A stretch of DNA of 36,916 nt from Fuchsiella alkaliacetigena. GTDB lineage: Bacteria; Bacillota; Halanaerobiia; Halobacteroidales; Acetohalobiaceae. Positions 33,433 to 36,916 of the stretch are shown here, one piece after another. The stretch covers positions 1-36,916 of the forward strand of contig NZ_JALKBZ010000026.1 in assembly GCF_023227765.1 (NCBI RefSeq), read 5' to 3'. The notes below the pieces were generated by a model. It had not been told where the DNA came from. It made no database searches and saw nothing but the letters and a program-made list of their open reading frames with translations. Position numbers and translations under genes: made by a program. Position 1 is the stretch's first letter; each line of letters begins with the position of its first letter.

Positions 33433-34368
33433 ATGTTAAGAGAGAGAAGGATTGAAGAGCCTAAAGTAGCAATTGGCGAGGGTTTAGAGGGCGATATTAT
33501 ACAAAGTTTATTAGCACAGTTAGCTATTGAAGCAGAAATTACTGGTGAAGATGCGGTGACAATTACTCCTAATTGGGTTAATACTAATGCTCCACAGACG
33601 GGAACTGTAGTCGGGCCCGATTCTTTAAGAAAATTAATAGAATACTTTCAAAGTTTGGCTCCGCAAAGAATAGTAGTAGCTACTGGTTCTGGAGGGGCAG
33701 AAACTACTGAGGTATTAAAGCAGAGCGGCTATCAACAGATTATCGAGGCTACAGGAGTGGAGTTTGTAGATCTCAACTATGGTCCTTATCAAAAATTTGA
33801 ACTTGAACATCCTGAGATTAAAGAGATTAAGCTAAATAAATTATTAGTAGAGACTGATTTTTTGGTTTCTTATACCCAAATAAAGCATCATGAAGAAGCA
33901 ACAGTATCTTTAGGAATTAAAAATATTGCTTTAGCTTGGCCTCCAGCAGAGATTCATGGTTTTCCTAAGGCGGCTTGCGGTATTCATGAGCATTTACACG
34001 AATTTATTACCGCTATGGCTGAATTAATTCCTATTGATTTAACGATTCTAAGTGGAGATCAAGGAATGGTGGGTACGGGCCCTTCTCAAGGAAAAGCTGT
34101 TAATGCAGACTTATTGGTAGTCGGTACTGATCCAGTGGCTACCGATACTGTTGGAGCCCGATTATTGGGATTTAGACAGCAAGCTGTGCAATATCTGCAT
34201 AGCTTGATTAGAACTGAGCTAGGAGAAGGGGACTTAAGGGAAGTAGAGTTAATGGGGATGCCTTTGAATCAAGCTGAAAATAAATTTACTCGCTTAGCCT
34301 ATGGAAAGAGTATTGTCTTGGATGAAGAACAGATTTTGCCCTTGCATTTAAGAGCTAAAAGTAAATAG
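33433..34368 (+). CDS. DUF362 family protein
   Basis: This 311-residue protein matches the DUF362 domain. TDFLVSYTQIKHHEEATVSLGIKNIALAWPPAE is the family's KxH..t.vTlalKN segment, and LSGDQGMVGTGPSQGKAV and GTDPVATDTVGARLLGF the closing motifs. Many relatives carry a ferredoxin domain; this one has none and contains a single Cys, so it should not hold Fe-S clusters. The biochemical role of the family is not established. GGAGGG lies eight bases before the ATG. It follows the MEDS gene closely and is probably in the same riboswitch-controlled operon. Confidence 0.82.
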   Translation: MLRERRIEEPKVAIGEGLEGDIIQSLLAQLAIEAEITGEDAVTITPNWVNTNAPQTGTVVGPDSLRKLIEYFQSLAPQRIVVATGSGGAETTEVLKQSGYQQIIEATGVEFVDLNYGPYQKFELEHPEIKEIKLNKLLVETDFLVSYTQIKHHEEATVSLGIKNIALAWPPAEIHGFPKAACGIHEHLHEFITAMAELIPIDLTILSGDQGMVGTGPSQGKAVNADLLVVGTDPVATDTVGARLLGFRQQAVQYLHSLIRTELGEGDLREVELMGMPLNQAENKFTRLAYGKSIVLDEEQILPLHLRAKSK

Positions 34369-34450
34369 TTTCTTTTTAATAGTAAAAATAATCATTAAAA
34401 GGATTTAACTGAATAAAAAAGCTATTTTAACCTTGAAAATGAGATATATC

Positions 34451-34479
34451 TTGACTCCTAAATTGAAATGTGCTAAAAT
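34451..34479 (+). promoter_or_regulatory. Promoter of the acyl-CoA synthetase leader
   Basis: TTGACT (34451-34456) and TAAAAT (34474-34479) with a 17-base spacer. The start of transcription would be near 34486, giving a leader of about 230 bases. The gene-free stretch 34369-34713 holds this promoter and the leader hairpin. Confidence 0.65.
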
Positions 34480-34636
34480 CTATGGTAACAAATAATAATT
34501 TCATAACTTTAAAAATAACTATTGCTTTTGTGAGCAGTAAATTTTCAGATATACTCAAGCGTTTAAATAAACTTATTTTAAAAACTAAGATATATTAATT
34601 TTTAACTGCAAAGAAATACAGTAGATAAGAAATTAT

Positions 34637-34671
34637 TCTTCTGTCTCCTAGGCAAGGGATGGAAGATTTTT
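34637..34671 (+). terminator. Terminator-like hairpin inside the acyl-CoA synthetase leader
   Basis: TCTTCTGTCTC (34637-34647) pairs with GGGATGGAAGA (34656-34666; four G-T pairs) across CTAGGCAA, followed by TTTTT. It lies 42 bases before the start codon and about 150 bases after the promoter, so it looks like an attenuator. Upstream, GCAGT (34535) and ACTGC (34606) may close a separate folded domain. Confidence 0.55.
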
Positions 34672-34713
34672 GTTTTAAGTTCAGTTGAATATTTAAATAG
34701 GGGGTTCTTAAGC

Positions 34714-36375
34714 ATGGGGGAGTTGGAAATAACTTTAGGTGAGTTGCTGGATAAAAGAGCAAATCAGTATTCTCAGCAGGAAGCAGTAGTTTATGCAGAT
34801 CAAGGAATCAGGTATAGCTATCGCCAGTTTAGAAACATCTGCAATCGGGCTGCTAAGGGATTAATGAAGTTAGGGATTGAAACGGGAGAACATATAGCTA
34901 TCTGGGGACATAATCATCCGCAGTGGTTAATAAGTCAGTTTGCTACTGGAAAAATGGGGGGAGTATTAGTTACCGTTAATACAGATTATCGGGCTAAGGA
35001 GCTGGAGTATTTGTTGAAAAACTCCGATGCTAAAACTTTAATTTTATCATCTGGGGAGAAAAATAACTATGTTGAAACTCTGTATCAAATCTGTCCGGAG
35101 TTAAAAAATTCTGAACCAGGTGAACTTAATTCTCAAAAGCTACCCCAACTAAAAAATGTAATTTATATTGGTGAGGGTCAAACGCCCCCGGGGATGTATA
35201 GTTGGAATGAAATAATGGACCTAGGTAAAGGTGTGCCGGCGGTTAGGCTTAAGGGACGACAAAACACTCTTCAGCCTGATCAAGTAATTAATATACAGTA
35301 TACTTCAGGGACTACTGGTTTTCATAAAGGAGTCATGTTGACTCATACTAATCTTATCAACAATGCTCATTATGTAGCAGAATGTATGAATTTAACTGCA
35401 GCTGATCGAATGTGTATTCCAGTTCCTTTCTTCCATTGTGTTGGTTGCGGCTTAGGAACCTTAGCTTGTGTAACTAAAGGGGCTACTATGGTACCTTTAG
35501 TTAAATTCGATGCTGAAGAGGTTTTAAAAGTAGTAGCTGCTGAAGAATGTACTGCTTTGCACGGGATGCCGAATATGTTTGTTGCTGAGCTAGAACATCC
35601 TAACTTTGCAGAGTATGATTTAAGTTCTTTAAGAACTGGAATTATGGCTGGGGAAGCCTGTCCAGATGAGTTAGTTAAAAAGGTTATTAAGAAGATGGGA
35701 GCTACTGAAATGACCATTGCTTATGGTTTAACTGAAGCTTCTCCAGTAATAACTCAGACTAGATTTGATGATCCAATTGAAAAGAGAATTTCTACAGTGG
35801 GTAGGGCCTTACCAAATGTGGAAGTAAAGATAGTGGATCCTGAAACAGGTTTGCAGGTGGAAAATGGGACTCCAGGTGAGCTATGTACTAGAGGCTTTCA
35901 CGTAATGGAAGGATATTATAAGATGCCTAGCGACACTAAAGTAAAAATTGATCAAGAAGGTTGGCTGTATACTGGAGACTTAGCAGTAATGGATGAGCAG
36001 GGTTACTGTCAAATTAAGGGTAGAATTAAAGATTTGATTATCAGAGACGGAGAAAGAATCTGTCCTAGTGATGTAGAAAAATACTTTTATAAGTACGAAT
36101 CAGTTAAGAGTGCCCAGGTAGTAGGTATTCCTGATGAAGATTATGGGGAAGAGGTAATGGCCTATGTTCAACTTAAGGAAGGAGATAAAGTTACTGCCCA
36201 AGACTTATACAAAGAGCTTAAAGGGAAGATTCCTGAAGCTGAGCTACCTAAAAAGATAGAGATAGTAGATAGTTATCCTTTGACTGCTAGCGGTAAGGTG
36301 CAGAAGTATAAGTTACGAGAAGAGGCTATTGAAAAGTATGGTTTAGAGGATGTAGGAAGTATTGAGACAGCTTAA
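34714..36375 (+). CDS. AMP-forming acyl-CoA synthetase
   Basis: This is a 553-residue adenylate-forming enzyme of the FadD/medium-chain acyl-CoA synthetase type. It activates a carboxylic acid with ATP and transfers it to CoA. Core motifs are YTSGTTGFHKGVMLTHTN (P-loop), PFFHCVG, MAGEACP, YGLTEASPVITQTR, GWLYTGDLAVMDEQGY and KGRIKDLIIRDGERICPSDVE. The C-terminal catalytic Lys lies in LTASGKVQKYKLRE. The hinge segment IIRDGERICPSD differs from the common IIRGGENIYPxE. The substrate chain length cannot be set from sequence alone. GGGGG upstream is a modest ribosome binding site. It has its own promoter, a long leader with an attenuator-like hairpin, and a strong terminator. Confidence 0.9.
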   Translation: MGELEITLGELLDKRANQYSQQEAVVYADQGIRYSYRQFRNICNRAAKGLMKLGIETGEHIAIWGHNHPQWLISQFATGKMGGVLVTVNTDYRAKELEYLLKNSDAKTLILSSGEKNNYVETLYQICPELKNSEPGELNSQKLPQLKNVIYIGEGQTPPGMYSWNEIMDLGKGVPAVRLKGRQNTLQPDQVINIQYTSGTTGFHKGVMLTHTNLINNAHYVAECMNLTAADRMCIPVPFFHCVGCGLGTLACVTKGATMVPLVKFDAEEVLKVVAAEECTALHGMPNMFVAELEHPNFAEYDLSSLRTGIMAGEACPDELVKKVIKKMGATEMTIAYGLTEASPVITQTRFDDPIEKRISTVGRALPNVEVKIVDPETGLQVENGTPGELCTRGFHVMEGYYKMPSDTKVKIDQEGWLYTGDLAVMDEQGYCQIKGRIKDLIIRDGERICPSDVEKYFYKYESVKSAQVVGIPDEDYGEEVMAYVQLKEGDKVTAQDLYKELKGKIPEAELPKKIEIVDSYPLTASGKVQKYKLREEAIEKYGLEDVGSIETA

Positions 36376-36399
36376 AATAAAAGAAATAATGAGTTTAAA

Positions 36400-36446
36400 A
36401 CTTCAGGTCCTGCTCAATGATAAAAGCAGAACCTGAAGTCTTTTAT
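36400..36446. terminator. Bidirectional terminator after the acyl-CoA synthetase
   Basis: ACTTCAGGTCCTGCT (36400-36414) pairs with AGCAGAACCTGAAGT (36425-36439), with one internal mismatch. CTTTTATTT follows, and an A-rich flank for the opposite strand precedes it. Confidence 0.9.
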
Positions 36447-36665
36447 TTAAATAGATTCCACTTTTTCTACTTCAGGAACTTCTTCTTTAAGTACTCTTTC
36501 AATACCATTTTTAAGAGTCATTTGAGACATTGGGCAACCGCCACAGGCTCCAGTTAACTTTACTTTAACTACCTTATCTTCAACTTCTACCAACTCAACA
36601 CCTCCCCCGTCAGCTTCTAGAGAGGGTCTAACTTTATCTAAAGCAGCTTCAATTTTTTCCTTCAT
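36447..36665 (-). CDS. NifU C-terminal-domain Fe-S scaffold protein
   Basis: This is a 72-residue stand-alone NifU-like (Nfu) domain. RPSLEADGGGVELVEV and the cluster-binding CxxC in TGACGGCPMSQMTLKNGIE are intact. Such proteins carry or deliver [4Fe-4S] clusters; clients here could include aconitase and RlmD, though this is inference. AAGGAGGTGA precedes the start by about five bases. The rest of the window (36666-36916) is AT-rich with no gene visible. Confidence 0.93.
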   Translation of the reverse strand: MKEKIEAALDKVRPSLEADGGGVELVEVEDKVVKVKLTGACGGCPMSQMTLKNGIERVLKEEVPEVEKVESI

Positions 36666-36916
36666 TTAGGTCACCTCCTTTTGAATATAGCTTGACTTTG
36701 CTTAATATTATTAATTTTAACAATAAAATTAATATATATTTATTCCAGGCTATACTTTTGATAAATTACCATCTCAAAACTATTTCTTGATAATTATTGA
36801 GAATCCTCTTTGATTATTAAAATATATTGAATTTAGTTGCAGGGCAATCGCATGAATAAATTTTATTTTAAAACTCAATCTTATTTCTTATACTCAGTTT
36901 GAATTTAAAAAATGCA

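Noticed and set aside
35370-35717. 115-codon minus-strand frame within the acyl-CoA synthetase
   Set aside because: It is a shadow of the catalytic core of a clear gene.
36788-36802. Fur-box-like TGATAAT-T-ATTGAGA
   Set aside because: Only one half-site fits. The second half matches four of seven positions, and the DNA is AT-rich.

Overview
The window is 36.9 kb of AT-rich, gene-dense bacterial DNA with 30 protein genes that I can support. Strong AGGAGG ribosome binding sites, T-box leaders, SpoIIE-type phosphatase signalling, an exporter-type ABC protein started by TTG, and acidic proteins beside a cation/proton antiporter suggest an anaerobic, probably halophilic, low-GC Firmicute. Halanaerobiales (Halobacteroidaceae-like) is my best guess from gene content. 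It is an inference, because no rRNA or ribosomal protein gene is present.

Layout. 1-74 is the 3' end (domains V and VI) of a group II intron. Then come an NAD-type isocitrate dehydrogenase (192-1190), a degenerate CPBP-type membrane protein, an amidohydrolase overlapping an RlmD-type rRNA methyltransferase, a cold-shock protein, an ArsR repressor with a CoA-disulfide/persulfide reductase-rhodanese-TusA-like fusion, and aconitase B (7497-10019). 10147-13803 holds a large membrane PAS-PAS-GAF-PP2C-HATPase signalling protein and a CBS protein. 14421-18087 has an ABC exporter and a CCA-adding/poly(A) polymerase-type enzyme. 18151-24918 has a pentaheme lipoprotein cytochrome (minus strand), an HD-GYP c-di-GMP phosphodiesterase, a SEC-C/TPR protein, a YjfB-like protein (minus), an ArsA/Get3-like ATPase and an L,D-transpeptidase. 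25431-30147 has a small membrane protein (minus), an M20 amidohydrolase, then two tandem phenylalanine-type T-boxes in front of DAHP synthase, an MTAP-like phosphorylase and a DUF523 protein. 30189-31644 (minus) is a single-CBS mini-protein overlapping a CPA-type antiporter. 31847-36665 has TrmL, a c-di-GMP-I riboswitch with terminator leading to a MEDS-domain protein and a DUF362 protein, an acyl-CoA synthetase behind an attenuator-like leader, and a NifU-type Fe-S protein (minus).

How parts fit. Aconitase and NAD-isocitrate dehydrogenase form the oxidative 2-oxoglutarate branch, although they are not in one operon. Phenylalanine-tRNA sensing should control entry to the shikimate pathway. 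c-di-GMP appears twice: it is degraded by the HD-GYP protein and sensed by the riboswitch.

The most unusual signals are non-coding. The 6-mer GGGCCC occurs about 22 times, where base composition predicts 1-2. A dispersed family of large palindromic intergenic elements has four copies, with a GC-rich 60-base module shared almost exactly between two of them. There is also a separate ~280-base palindrome at 14048-14326, and an uncharacterised leader with an internal terminator before the acyl-CoA synthetase.
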